From positions 248,001 to 312,000 of the forward strand of contig JBAOHL010000005.1 of assembly GCA_037045045.1 (NCBI GenBank): a stretch of DNA of 64,000 nucleotides. Direction: 5' to 3'. The translations under genes were made by a program, and so were the position numbers. This stretch comes from Phosphoribacter sp037045045. Lineage in GTDB: Bacteria > Actinomycetota > Actinomycetes > Actinomycetales > Dermatophilaceae. Shown in pieces: positions 1 through 8,550 of the stretch; positions within the stretch are counted from its first letter, which is position 1, and each line of letters starts with the position of its first letter. The notes under the pieces are model-generated. The model was not told the origin of the DNA and searched no databases. It was given only the letters and a program-made list of their open reading frames with translations.

Positions 1-288
1 GGGGCCATTTTCATCGCCGGCCAGGTATACGAGTACGCCAACCTCGTCGCCGAGAACGTCACGCTGTCCTCGGACCGCTACAGCTCGGTGTTCTACATGG
101 CGACCGGATTCCACGGGATGCACGTCACCGGCGGATTGCTGGCTTTCCTGCTCATCATCGGCCGGACCTTCACCACCCGTCGCTACACCCACACCCAGGC
201 GGTCGGCGCGGTCGTCACCTCGTATTACTGGCACTTCGTCGATGTGGTGTGGATCGCCCTCTTCGCGGTCATCTACCTGCTGAAATGA
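1..288 (+). CDS. ctaE: Cytochrome c oxidase subunit III, C-terminal part (5' end outside window)
   Basis: The first 95 codons of the window are open in frame 1 and end at TGA 286-288. The protein carries the subunit III hallmarks: a segment FYMATGFHGMHVTGG, a hydrophobic helix, and the ending SYYWHFVDVVWIALF. This subunit sits in the membrane beside the catalytic subunit of the aa3-type terminal oxidase. The catalytic subunits ctaC and ctaD lie 6 kb downstream on the other strand, while qcrC follows 52 bases later on the same strand, which is the usual actinobacterial ctaE-qcrCAB order. The start codon lies outside the window. Confidence 0.95.
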   Translation, partial: GAIFIAGQVYEYANLVAENVTLSSDRYSSVFYMATGFHGMHVTGGLLAFLLIIGRTFTTRRYTHTQAVGAVVTSYYWHFVDVVWIALFAVIYLLK

Positions 289-340
289 CCCGCTGCTAGG
301 TTCAACTGAAGCCGACTGACAACGACGACAGGACTGCACC

Positions 341-1126
341 GTGAATGCCTTGGCCGCCCGCCGACGGCACCCCGCCGCCATCGCCCTCTTGCTGTTCGTG
401 GGGCTCGTGGTCGTCGGCGGGGCGTACTCCCTGCTCGCTCCCAAGACCGCCTCGGCGACCGTGGCGACGGCCGACGACGTGACCGCTGGCCGGGAGCTGT
501 TCCTCGCCAACTGCGCCACCTGCCATGGCATCCAGGCCCAGGGCACCAAGTACGGCCCCGCCCTGCCCGGCGTGGGCGCCGCCGCGGTGGACTTCCAGGT
601 GAGCTCCGGGCGGATGCCGCTGGCCGGCCCGAACGTGCAGGCCCCGAGGATCGAGCAGGTGAAGTTCAGCGAGGACCAGATCCGCCAGATGGCCGCGTAC
701 GTCGCCACGCTGGCCCCCGGGCCAGGCATACCGGACACAAAGTACACCGAGGGCGAGGACGGGGAGGTCGCCATGGGCGGCGAACTCTTCCGGGTCAACT
801 GCGCGATGTGCCACAACTTCGCGGGATCCGGCGGTGCGCTGACCCGTGGGAAGTACGCGCCGTCGCTCTACGGCGTCGAGGGCAAGTACGTCTACGAGGC
901 GATGCTCACCGGCCCGCAGTCCATGCCGGTGTTCAGCGACTCGAACATGTCCCCCGAGTCCAAGAACGACATCATCGCCTACCTCAAGACGGTCGAGAAC
1001 CAGCAGAACGTCGGCGGGATGAACCTGGGCAACCTGGGCCCGGTCTCCGAGGGCATGTTCGTCTGGATCTTCGCCTTGGCCCTGATGATCGCGTGCGCCT
1101 TCTGGCTCGGCCAGAAGGCCGCGTGA
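341..1126 (+). CDS. qcrC: Cytochrome bc1 complex diheme cytochrome c subunit QcrC
   Basis: A 261-residue protein with an N-terminal membrane anchor (about residues 13-32), two c-type haem motifs (CATCH at 58-62 and CAMCH at 154-158) and a C-terminal helix (about 239-257). QcrC passes electrons from the Rieske/cytochrome b part of the menaquinol-cytochrome c reductase directly to the aa3 oxidase, because actinobacteria lack soluble cytochrome c. The GTG start at 341 gives a positively charged N-terminus before the first helix. It is followed 39 bases later by qcrA and is clearly in one operon with ctaE, qcrA and qcrB. Confidence 0.97.
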   Translation: MNALAARRRHPAAIALLLFVGLVVVGGAYSLLAPKTASATVATADDVTAGRELFLANCATCHGIQAQGTKYGPALPGVGAAAVDFQVSSGRMPLAGPNVQAPRIEQVKFSEDQIRQMAAYVATLAPGPGIPDTKYTEGEDGEVAMGGELFRVNCAMCHNFAGSGGALTRGKYAPSLYGVEGKYVYEAMLTGPQSMPVFSDSNMSPESKNDIIAYLKTVENQQNVGGMNLGNLGPVSEGMFVWIFALALMIACAFWLGQKAA

Positions 1127-1165
1127 GGACCCCCGCACCGACGCACCGACAGGATCGATGAGCGC

Positions 1166-2263
1166 ATGAGTGACATGGGCACCTCCAGCGGGACCGGGGC
1201 GGGAACCGGCGTCGTCCCCGACGGCGGGCACGGCGGCACCCTCGCCCTCCCCGAGCACTTCGAGAACCCCGGCCTCCCCCCGCACATCCACCGGGCCGCC
1301 GACGACGACCCGAAGGCGGCCAAGCGGGCCGAGCGCCAAGTCGCGGCCCTGTTCGCCCTGTCGATCCTCGGCACAGTGGCCTTCATCGTCGCCTACTTCG
1401 GCATCGACAAGACCAAGGGCGTGTTCCTTCCGTTCGTCGGTCTGACGAACCTGCTCAATGTCGTCCTCGGCGTGACGATGGGCGTGGCGCTGCTGGGCAT
1501 CGGCTTCGGCGCGGTGCACTGGGCCAAGACCCTGATGTCCGACGAGGAGATCGCCGAAGAGCGCCACCCGATCCGCTCCTCCGACGCCGACCGGGACAAG
1601 GCGGTGGCCGCCCTCAAGAGCGGCGGGGAGTCCGCCCAGATCGGCCGGCGGCCGCTCATCAAATGGAGCCTCGGCGGGGCCCTGGGCCTGTTTGCCCTGC
1701 CGATGACCGTCCAGCTCGTCGGCTCGCTCGGCAACCCCACCAAGGCGCTCACCGAGCTCAAGCAGACGATCTGGGACGTCCCCCCGGGCGGCAAGCCCAT
1801 CCGGCTCATGCGCGACCCCGAAATGACCCCCATCAAAGCCTCCGACGTCGTCATCGGCTCGGTCTTCCACGTCATGCCCGAGACGCTCAAGGACTCCAAG
1901 CACGTCCTCGAGGACAAGGCCAAGGCCGCAGTGCTGCTCATGCGCCTGGACCCCGCCGTGTTCGCCGACACTGAACAGGGTCGCAAGGCCAAGTCGTGGG
2001 GCTACCAGGGCATCGTCGCCTACTCGAAGATCTGCACGCACGTGGGCTGCCCGGTCGGCCTCTACGAGCAGCAGACCCACCACCTGTTGTGCCCGTGCCA
2101 CCAGTCGACCTTCGACGTCACCCGTGACTGCGAGGTCATCTTCGGCCCGGCCAAGCGGCCGCTGCCGCAACTGAAGATCGTCATGGACGACGCGGGGTAC
2201 CTCGTCGCCCCGCAAGGATTCGCCGAGCCCGTCGGCCCGAGCTACTGGGAGCGTCTGAAGTGA
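1166..2263 (+). CDS. qcrA: Ubiquinol/menaquinol-cytochrome c reductase Rieske iron-sulfur subunit QcrA
   Basis: 365 residues. A long N-terminal extension and three hydrophobic helices precede a Rieske domain with CTHVGC (Cys290, His292, Cys295) and CPCH (Cys309, Cys311, His312), supplying the [2Fe-2S] ligands and the disulfide pair. The three-helix form is typical of actinobacterial QcrA, unlike the single-helix mitochondrial protein. It takes electrons from menaquinol at the Qo site and hands them to QcrC. Its TGA overlaps the GTG start of qcrB (GTGA, 2260-2263), so the two are translationally coupled. Confidence 0.97.
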   Translation: MSDMGTSSGTGAGTGVVPDGGHGGTLALPEHFENPGLPPHIHRAADDDPKAAKRAERQVAALFALSILGTVAFIVAYFGIDKTKGVFLPFVGLTNLLNVVLGVTMGVALLGIGFGAVHWAKTLMSDEEIAEERHPIRSSDADRDKAVAALKSGGESAQIGRRPLIKWSLGGALGLFALPMTVQLVGSLGNPTKALTELKQTIWDVPPGGKPIRLMRDPEMTPIKASDVVIGSVFHVMPETLKDSKHVLEDKAKAAVLLMRLDPAVFADTEQGRKAKSWGYQGIVAYSKICTHVGCPVGLYEQQTHHLLCPCHQSTFDVTRDCEVIFGPAKRPLPQLKIVMDDAGYLVAPQGFAEPVGPSYWERLK

Positions 2264-3951
2264 GCGCCAAGTACAGCGCCGCCGCCCTGCGCGCCGACGA
2301 CCCTGCCACCAGCGCCCCGCCGAGCAAGGCCATGCGCCGGGCCGGCAACCTCGGCTCCTGGGCCGACGAGCGCACCGGCATCGCCAAGGGCGCGGCATAC
2401 ATGATGAAGAAGGTCTTCCCCGACCACTGGAGCTTCATGCTCGGGGAGATCGCCATGTACTCGATGATCATCTGCCTGCTCACCGGCGTGTTCCTTACCT
2501 TCTGGTTCGTGCCGAGCGCCGGGCAGATCCCCTACGACGGTTCCTACCTCCCGCTGCGCGGGGTGACGATGTCCGAGGCGTACTCCTCGACCCTGGGGAT
2601 CTCCTTCGACATCCGCGGTGGCCTGCTGATCCGCCAGGTGCACCACTGGGCCGCGCTGATGTTCTGCGTCGCCGTCACCGTCCACATGTTCCGGGTCTTC
2701 TTCACCGGCGCCTTCCGCAAGCCCCGCGAGATCAACTGGGTCATCGGGACCGTCCTGTCGATGCTCGCCATCGTCGAGGGGTTCGCCGGCTACTCGCTGC
2801 CCGACGACCTGCTCTCCGGCACCGGCATCCGCGCCGCCGAGGGCTTCATGCGCTCGGTCCCCGTCGTCGGGTCGTACATGTCCTATATCGCCTTCGGCGG
2901 GACCTTCCCCGGCGACGCGATCATCCCGCGGCTGTACTCGCTGCACGTGCTGCTCATTCCGGCGATCCTCATCGGACTGTTCACCGCGCACATCGTCCTG
3001 GTCATGGTCCACAAGCACACCCAGTTCCCCGGCCCGGGCCGCACGAACGAGAACGTCGTGGGCTACCCGCTCATGCCGGTGTACACGGCCAAGGCCGGCG
3101 GGTTCTTCTTCCTCGTCTTCGGCGTGCTGGCGGTCATCTCGGCGCTGGTGACGATCAACCCGATCTGGGCCTACGGGCCGTACGACCCCTCGCCGGTGAC
3201 GGCGGGGTCGCAGCCGGACTGGTACATGGGATTCGCCGACGGCGCCCTGCGATTGCTGCCCGGTTTCCTCGAGTTCGAGCTCGGCGGCTTCACGTGGAGC
3301 TTCAACGTCTTCATCGGGGCGATCCTGCTCATTCCCATCCTCTACACCCTCGCCGGGGCCTACCCCTTCCTCGAGGCCTGGGTCACCGGCGACAAGCGGG
3401 AACACCACGTTCTGGACCGGCCCCGCAACGCTCCGGTGCGCACCGGCCTGGGCATGATGGCGATCTCGTTCTACACGCTGCTCTTCCTTGCTGCCGGCAA
3501 CGACATCATGGCGATCAAGCTGCAACTGTCGATCAACGACATCACCAACCTCTTCCGGCTGTTGCTGCTCGTCGTGCCACCCCTGGTGTTCTGGGTGACG
3601 AAGCGGGTCTGTCTGTCCCTGCAGCGCCACGACCGCGAGAAGGTCTTGCACGGCCGCGAGAGCGGGACGATCATGCGGACCCCCGAAGGGAGCTTCTACG
3701 AGGTGCACGAGGACCTCGACGAGTTCGAGCGCTGGAAGTACGTCGCGTTCGAGCCGACCCGGCCGATCGCGGTGTCCTCGGGCAAGGATGCCAACGGAGT
3801 GGCCAGCCCGCTGTCCAAGGGCGAGAAGCGCCGGGCCCGGCTGTCGACGTTCTACTTCCGCGACGGCGTCGACCCGGTCACCCCGGCCGAGCTGGCCGCG
3901 GCGCACCACCACGGTGAGCACGAGGCCATCGAAGCCGCCCCCACCCACTGA
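2260..3951 (+). CDS. qcrB: Cytochrome bc1 complex cytochrome b subunit QcrB
   Basis: 563 residues, a multi-helix cytochrome b with the paired haem histidines (HHWAALMFCVAVTVH in helix B; SLH and AHIVLVMVHKH in helix D) and the long C-terminal extension typical of actinobacterial QcrB. It binds the two b haems and the quinol sites of the bc1 complex. GTG start at 2260 overlaps the stop of qcrA by four bases. A strong hairpin begins 10 bases after the stop, marking the end of the ctaE-qcrCAB transcription unit. Confidence 0.97.
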   Translation: MSAKYSAAALRADDPATSAPPSKAMRRAGNLGSWADERTGIAKGAAYMMKKVFPDHWSFMLGEIAMYSMIICLLTGVFLTFWFVPSAGQIPYDGSYLPLRGVTMSEAYSSTLGISFDIRGGLLIRQVHHWAALMFCVAVTVHMFRVFFTGAFRKPREINWVIGTVLSMLAIVEGFAGYSLPDDLLSGTGIRAAEGFMRSVPVVGSYMSYIAFGGTFPGDAIIPRLYSLHVLLIPAILIGLFTAHIVLVMVHKHTQFPGPGRTNENVVGYPLMPVYTAKAGGFFFLVFGVLAVISALVTINPIWAYGPYDPSPVTAGSQPDWYMGFADGALRLLPGFLEFELGGFTWSFNVFIGAILLIPILYTLAGAYPFLEAWVTGDKREHHVLDRPRNAPVRTGLGMMAISFYTLLFLAAGNDIMAIKLQLSINDITNLFRLLLLVVPPLVFWVTKRVCLSLQRHDREKVLHGRESGTIMRTPEGSFYEVHEDLDEFERWKYVAFEPTRPIAVSSGKDANGVASPLSKGEKRRARLSTFYFRDGVDPVTPAELAAAHHHGEHEAIEAAPTH

Positions 3952-3960
3952 ATCCCGAAC

Positions 3961-4004
3961 GACGCTGTGGGCCGCACCCTTTGCCGGGGCGGCCCACAGT
4001 CGTC
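3961..4004 (+). terminator. Hairpin terminator after qcrB
   Basis: A perfect 11-bp inverted repeat (CTGTGGGCCGC at 3965-3975 and GCGGCCCACAG at 3989-3999) with a 13-base loop lies 10 bases after the qcrB stop. There is no following T-run, which is common for GC-rich actinobacterial terminators. It probably ends the bc1 operon. Confidence 0.75.
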
Positions 4005-4104
4005 TGCCGCGGGCCTCGTCTGCCGCGAGCCTCGAATGCCCGCGGGCCTGGTATGCCGCGGGCCTCGTCTGCCGCGGGCCTGGTATGCCGCGGGGCCGCG
4101 TCTG
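4000..4104. repeat. Tandem ~15-bp intergenic repeat containing the GTATGCCG word
   Basis: About seven imperfect tandem copies of a 15-bp unit. Copies alternate between GGGCCTCGTCTGCCGC and GGGCCTGGTATGCCGC, so two copies (near 4051 and 4083) carry the genome-wide octamer GTATGCCG while their neighbours carry a related non-matching word. The array fills the space between the qcrB terminator and the convergent DUF167 gene and has no convincing coding capacity. Confidence 0.8.
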
Positions 4105-4146
4105 ACTCCGAGAGGCCCCCACAGGGCCGCAGAGGTACCGTCGGGT

Positions 4147-4467
4147 TCAGGCTCCCAGCAGCGCCCGCAGCCGCTCGGCTCCGAGACGCGGGTCGACCTG
4201 CACCTCGAGTACCTTCGTCCGACTGGTGGCACCCTTGAGGACCGTGACGTCCCGGGGCTTGACCCCGAAGGCCCGGGAGACGGCACGCACGACCGCGGCG
4301 GTGGCTGCCCCGTCGACGGCCCGTTCGGTGACCGCCACGACGAGCGCGGGGAGACTGCTCGGCGGGCCGCTGGAGGCCTCGCCGTAGCAGCCACCCACCG
4401 CTGCTCGAGATGCGCCGGGTCGCACCCGAACCTCCACTCGCAACCCGACCCGCCTCCTCCGAAGCAC
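4147..4467 (-). CDS. DUF167 (YggU-like) family protein
   Basis: A 106-residue protein with the DUF167 pattern: VRVRPGASR near residue 15, a central LVVAVTERAVDGAATAAVVRA, then the LG/FGVKPRDVTVLKGATSRTK segment. The family is a small, widespread alpha/beta fold of unknown biochemical role. It lies convergent to qcrB and is separated from it by the terminator and a tandem repeat. The alternative reading frames here are shadows. Confidence 0.8.
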   Translation of the reverse strand: MLRRRRVGLRVEVRVRPGASRAAVGGCYGEASSGPPSSLPALVVAVTERAVDGAATAAVVRAVSRAFGVKPRDVTVLKGATSRTKVLEVQVDPRLGAERLRALLGA

Positions 4468-4665
4468 GTGGGGCTGGGCAGGACGCCGTGCGCCCGGGAT
4501 GCCCCGCTGCCGGCCCTCAGGGCCACCCTAGCCGCCGCGCAGGCGGCCCGGCTGCCCCCGGGAGCCCGGAGGGCCGCGCAGAGCGCTCAGCGCAGCCAGA
4601 GCGCCGCGGCAGCGCCGGTGTGGACCCTGAGACCGGCGGTGCCGAGCGGCTGGCACGATGACCCC

Positions 4666-5877
4666 GTGACGAACTCTGCGCAGCAGGTGGCCGAGTCGCT
4701 CCTGCAGGCCCAGACCGACTGGATCGTCGCCGGACTCACCGGGCCGGACCTCGACGCGTTCATCGACCACGACGTCGCACAGTTCTTCGCCATCGCCGCC
4801 GACCACCCGGTGCGGGAGTTCGTCGACGTGACGGCGTTGCGGCATACCGCCCGCCGGATGGTCCGGATCGCCGCGACGAGTCGAGTCGGAGCGGACCTCG
4901 CGACCGTGCTGCCGCAGGCCCTGCACGGTGACCCTGCCGCCGCCGACTACCGCCTCGGCGACGTCATCGAGCGAGCCGACGTCGCGGCGCTCGTCGACGC
5001 GTTCCTCTCGATGCGCCACGCCACCACCAAGGCTCTGGATCGCTTGGCCGACAGCCCCCGCGTCGGCACCGTGGCCTCGAAGTTCGTCGCGAGGATCCTC
5101 GCCGACGCCGTCGCCCAGAATCGCGAATGGGCCGAGAAGGTGCCAGGCGTCTCGTCGCTGTTCTCGCTCGGCACGTCGGCGGCCCAGCGGGTCCGAAGCG
5201 TCGCCGACCGGCCCTTGGATGCCGTGTTCGCCGACGCCACGGACAAGGGGACGCGGTTCGCGATCCGGCGCACGAACGCCGCCATCCTCGACGTCCTGGC
5301 CAACGCACCGGTGCGCGAGGCAGCCTTGGAGAGTTGGGACCTGCAGGCCGACGAGTCGATGCGCGAGCTGTACGACTACCTGCGGGGCGCGGACGTGACC
5401 CAGATCGCCGCCCTCGTGCACCGGCTGAGCGCGCACGCCGCCGCGAGCCCGTATGCCGCGCACGCCGTCGACGTGTGCGTGACCGCGGCCTTCGACCGGT
5501 ACGCCGACCAGGACCTGGCCAGTGTCCTGCGCCACCTCGGCGTGACGCGCAGGGACCTCGTCACCCAGGTCCGCCGCCACCTGCCCCAGGCGATCCACAC
5601 CATGGCCGCCTCGGGGGACCTCTCTCGCCTCGTGCGTGCCCGATTGGAGCCGTTCTACAGGTCGGCCGAGGTGTTCACGATCTTGGGCGCCGCAAGCGCC
5701 GCGGACGCCCCCGGACCGACGCCCCGCCGACGCCCCCGCGCGGCTCCTGCCGGCCCCTCATCCCCCGCCACCGGCCTCGGCGGCGCCACCGAGCCAGCGG
5801 CACCCTCCACCGGGACTCCGTCGGTCGGTCAGTCCGGGCCGCGCGTCCCGCCCAGACGCCGCTCGCCCCGCCAGTGA
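4666..5877 (+). CDS. Conserved actinobacterial protein of unknown function
   Basis: 403 residues if started at GTG 4666, the first start that gives a sensible N-terminus (VTNSAQQVAESLLQAQ); the open frame upstream runs through non-coding sequence. The protein is alpha-helical in character, with many Ala/Leu/Arg/Asp residues, no membrane helix and no signal peptide. The last 70 residues are a Pro/Ala/Ser/Thr-rich tail. A CACGAT hexamer ends six bases before the GTG, consistent with a weak leaderless promoter. I recognise no catalytic motif. The metallopeptidase gene follows 28 bases later. Confidence 0.75.
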   Translation: MTNSAQQVAESLLQAQTDWIVAGLTGPDLDAFIDHDVAQFFAIAADHPVREFVDVTALRHTARRMVRIAATSRVGADLATVLPQALHGDPAAADYRLGDVIERADVAALVDAFLSMRHATTKALDRLADSPRVGTVASKFVARILADAVAQNREWAEKVPGVSSLFSLGTSAAQRVRSVADRPLDAVFADATDKGTRFAIRRTNAAILDVLANAPVREAALESWDLQADESMRELYDYLRGADVTQIAALVHRLSAHAAASPYAAHAVDVCVTAAFDRYADQDLASVLRHLGVTRRDLVTQVRRHLPQAIHTMAASGDLSRLVRARLEPFYRSAEVFTILGAASAADAPGPTPRRRPRAAPAGPSSPATGLGGATEPAAPSTGTPSVGQSGPRVPPRRRSPRQ

Positions 5878-5905
5878 CCACCTCCGACCGTGTCAGGCTG
5901 GTCCG

Positions 5906-6259
5906 GTGACCCATCCGCGACTGAGCGCAGAGGAGTTCGACGAGGCCGTCGACCAGGCCCTCGCGTTGATCCCGGCGCCGCTGCGGGCGGAGTTGACCAA
6001 CGTCGCCATCTTCGTCGAGGACGAGCCGCCGGAAGACGAGGAAGGCCTGCTCGGGATCTACGAGGGCGTGCCCCTGCCCGAGCGTGACGACTGGGGCTCC
6101 CCGCTCCCCGATCGGATCACCCTCTACCAGGGCCCGCTGGAACGGATGTGCCACAGCCGTGCCGAGGTGCTCGACCAGATCGCCGTCACACTCGTCCACG
6201 AGGTGGCGCACTACTTCGGCATCGAGGAAGGCCGGTTGCACGAACTCGGCTGGGGCTGA
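5906..6259 (+). CDS. Small zincin-like metallopeptidase family protein
   Basis: 117 residues ending in HEVAHYFGIEEGRLHELGW, the HExxHxxxxxxxxxxH zinc signature of the short actinobacterial/alphaproteobacterial metallopeptidase family (PF06262). The two motif histidines plus the distal His would bind zinc and the Glu would activate water. The family is soluble and cytoplasmic; its substrate is unknown. GTG 5906 is preceded at 6 nt by CAGGCT, suggesting leaderless transcription, and gives the usual N-terminus SAEEFDEAVDQALALIP. Confidence 0.88.
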   Translation: MTHPRLSAEEFDEAVDQALALIPAPLRAELTNVAIFVEDEPPEDEEGLLGIYEGVPLPERDDWGSPLPDRITLYQGPLERMCHSRAEVLDQIAVTLVHEVAHYFGIEEGRLHELGWG

Positions 6260-6328
6260 GCAGGCGCCCGAAGCTCGCGAGACTACCGGCCGCTCCCATG
6301 CCGAGGCGCGGCCCACCGTCGGACCGTC

Positions 6329-6370
6329 CGGTACCCCACCGCCCGGTACCCCACCGTCCGGTACCCCCTG
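6329..6370. repeat. Short tandem repeat between convergent genes
   Basis: Three imperfect copies of a 17-bp unit based on CCGTCCGGTACCCCACC lie between the metallopeptidase gene and the 3' end of ctaF. The copies contain the KpnI-like palindrome GGTACC. No coding potential. Confidence 0.65.
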
Positions 6371-6391
6371 GCAATCAGGTGGCGTAACGCC

Positions 6392-6793
6392 TCAGTTGGC
6401 GTACTCGCCCTTGTAGTGCTCGAAGGTCCACCCCACGAGCGCGATCGGCCCGATGGCGATCCCGATCATGAACAGCCACCAACCCACGGCCAGGCCAGCG
6501 AAGAGCAACCCCGCCGACAGGCCCAGCCACATCGGCCACCACGAGTACGGGGTGAAGAACCCGTAGTCACCGGACTGGTCGGCGATCTCGCCGGCCGGAT
6601 TGTCCTCGGGCCGGTCCTGGTAGTGCCGGGCGGTCATCCGCAGGTAGAACGACACGAGGAGCATCATCAGCGCCGTGAGGATCAGGGCGACCGGGCCGGC
6701 GAGCTCGGTCCACCCGTTCCACCAGCCGTAGACCGGGGCGACGAGCAGGAAGAAGATGAACAGCCAGAAGAAGAGCCGGACCTCGATCTTCAC
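6392..6793 (-). CDS. ctaF: Cytochrome c oxidase subunit IV (actinobacterial type)
   Basis: 133 residues with about four transmembrane helices and the conserved FFTPYSWWPMWLGLS block of actinobacterial CtaF. It is a structural subunit of the aa3 oxidase within the bc1-aa3 supercomplex. The GTG start at 6793 overlaps the stop of ctaD by four bases, so ctaC-ctaD-ctaF are read as a coupled three-gene operon on the minus strand. Confidence 0.93.
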   Translation of the reverse strand: MKIEVRLFFWLFIFFLLVAPVYGWWNGWTELAGPVALILTALMMLLVSFYLRMTARHYQDRPEDNPAGEIADQSGDYGFFTPYSWWPMWLGLSAGLLFAGLAVGWWLFMIGIAIGPIALVGWTFEHYKGEYAN

Positions 6794-8550
6794 TTGGTGC
6801 CACCCCCGCTGCGACGCGACTCAGTCGGGCTCGCGCCGACCTCGGCTGCCCCGGCGACTCTGGCGATCGTGCTCTGGTCGGGATGCGGGCCCTCCAGCGG
6901 CGCGGCCTCCGGATGGTGCAGGTCGAACGCCGGCCGTTCGGAGCGGATCCGAGGAATCGACGTGAAGTTGTGCCGCGGCGGCGGGCACGAGGTGGCCCAC
7001 TCCAGGGAGGCTCCGTAGCCCCAGGGGTCGTCCACCTCGACCAGCGGTGCGGTCCGCCACGTCTTCCACACGTTGTAGAGGAACGGGATCATCGACAGGC
7101 CGAGCAACACGGCTCCGGCGGAGGAGATCTCGTTGCCCAGCGTGAACCCTTCTTCGGGCAGGTAGTCGGCATACCGACGGGCCATGCCCTGGATGCCCAG
7201 CAGGTGCTGGACGAGGAAGGTCGTGTGGAATCCGATGAACAGCATCCAGAAGTGGATCTTGCCCAGCCGCTCGTCGAGCATCCGACCGGTGAGCTTGGGC
7301 CACCAGAAGTAGTAGCCGGCGAACATCGCGAACACCACGGTCCCGAAGATCGTGTAGTGGAAGTGGGCGACGATGAAGTAGCTGTCGGAGATGTGGAAGT
7401 CGATCGCCGGACTGGCCATCATCACGCCGGTGATCCCGCCGAAGAGGAACGTCGTGAGGAAGCCCAAGGCCCACACCATGGGTGTCTGGGTGCTGATCTT
7501 CCCGCCCCACATCGTGCCGATCCAGTTGAAGAACTTCACCCCCGTCGGGACGGCGATGAGCATCGTCATGATCGCGAAGAAGGGCAACAGGACCTGGCCG
7601 GTGACGTACATGTGGTGCGCCCAGACGGCCACCGACAGGGCGGCGATGGCCACCGTGGCGAAGACGAGCGTCTTGTAGCCGAACACCGGCTTGCGGCTGA
7701 ATACCGGGATGATCTCGCTGATCACCCCGAAGAAGGGCAAGGCGAGGACGTAGACCTCCGGATGGCCGAAGAACCAGAACAGGTGCTGCCAGAGCATGGC
7801 CCCGCCGGCTTCGGCGTCGAAGATGTGCGCCCCGAAGCGCCGCTCGGCCCCGAGGGCGAACAGCGCGGCGGCGAGCACCGGGAAGATGATGAGGGCCAGC
7901 AGCGAGGTGACCAGCACGGTCCACGTGAAGACCGGCATCCGGAACATGGTCATGCCCGGCGCGCGCATGCACATGATCGTCGTAATGAAGTTGACCGACC
8001 CGAAGATCGTCGAGAAGCCGGACAGGGCCAGGCCGAAGACGCCCAGGTCGGTGCCCAGGCCCGGACTGTACGTCGCGTTGGACAGCGGCACATACATGAA
8101 CCACCCGAACGAGGCCGCGCCCTGGGGGGTGAGGAAGCCGCAGGCGGCGATGAACCCGCCGATGACGTAGAACCACCAGGCGAGCATGTTCAGCCGGGGG
8201 AACGCGACGTCCGGAGCGCCGATCTGTAGCGGCACGACGGCGTTGCTGAAGCCGGCAAACAGCGGTGTGGCGAACAGCAGGAGCATGATCAGCCCGTGCA
8301 TGGTGAACAGCTGGTTGTACTGCTCGGGGCTGTCGACGACCTGCAGGCCGGGGTGGGTGAGCTCGGCCCGGATGATCAACGCCAAGATCCCGGCGACGAT
8401 GAAGAAGACGAACGAGGTGATGAAGTAGAGATTGCCGATCACCTTGTGGTCGGTCGTGGTGATCCACTTGACAAAGGTCCGGCCCGGCCTGGAGCTGCGC
8501 GCCGGCCCCGAGGGTGCGGTCCCGGCGGCGCGTTCGATGGTGGCGGTCAT
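6790..8550 (-). CDS. ctaD: Cytochrome c oxidase subunit I
   Basis: 586 residues, a twelve-helix haem-copper oxidase subunit. Motifs: WFFGHPEVY (CuB ligand and cross-linked Tyr), WAHHMYVTG (CuB histidines), and IVAHFHYTIFG (haem a3/a histidines). It reduces oxygen to water and pumps protons. The ATG at 8550 overlaps the ctaC stop by four bases and its own stop overlaps ctaF. Length is normal for the actinobacterial A-type enzyme. Confidence 0.98.
   Translation of the reverse strand: MTATIERAAGTAPSGPARSSRPGRTFVKWITTTDHKVIGNLYFITSFVFFIVAGILALIIRAELTHPGLQVVDSPEQYNQLFTMHGLIMLLLFATPLFAGFSNAVVPLQIGAPDVAFPRLNMLAWWFYVIGGFIAACGFLTPQGAASFGWFMYVPLSNATYSPGLGTDLGVFGLALSGFSTIFGSVNFITTIMCMRAPGMTMFRMPVFTWTVLVTSLLALIIFPVLAAALFALGAERRFGAHIFDAEAGGAMLWQHLFWFFGHPEVYVLALPFFGVISEIIPVFSRKPVFGYKTLVFATVAIAALSVAVWAHHMYVTGQVLLPFFAIMTMLIAVPTGVKFFNWIGTMWGGKISTQTPMVWALGFLTTFLFGGITGVMMASPAIDFHISDSYFIVAHFHYTIFGTVVFAMFAGYYFWWPKLTGRMLDERLGKIHFWMLFIGFHTTFLVQHLLGIQGMARRYADYLPEEGFTLGNEISSAGAVLLGLSMIPFLYNVWKTWRTAPLVEVDDPWGYGASLEWATSCPPPRHNFTSIPRIRSERPAFDLHHPEAAPLEGPHPDQSTIARVAGAAEVGASPTESRRSGGGTK

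Noticed and set aside
302..2398. A 698-codon open frame on the minus strand over qcrC/qcrA
   Set aside because: It is antisense to three clear respiratory genes, has no start signal or recognisable domain, and reflects the high-GC third-position bias of the real genes.
3967..4665. N-terminal extension of the 403-residue protein back to 3967
   Set aside because: The extension crosses the qcrB terminator, a tandem repeat and the antisense DUF167 gene; the GTG at 4666 gives a sensible protein.
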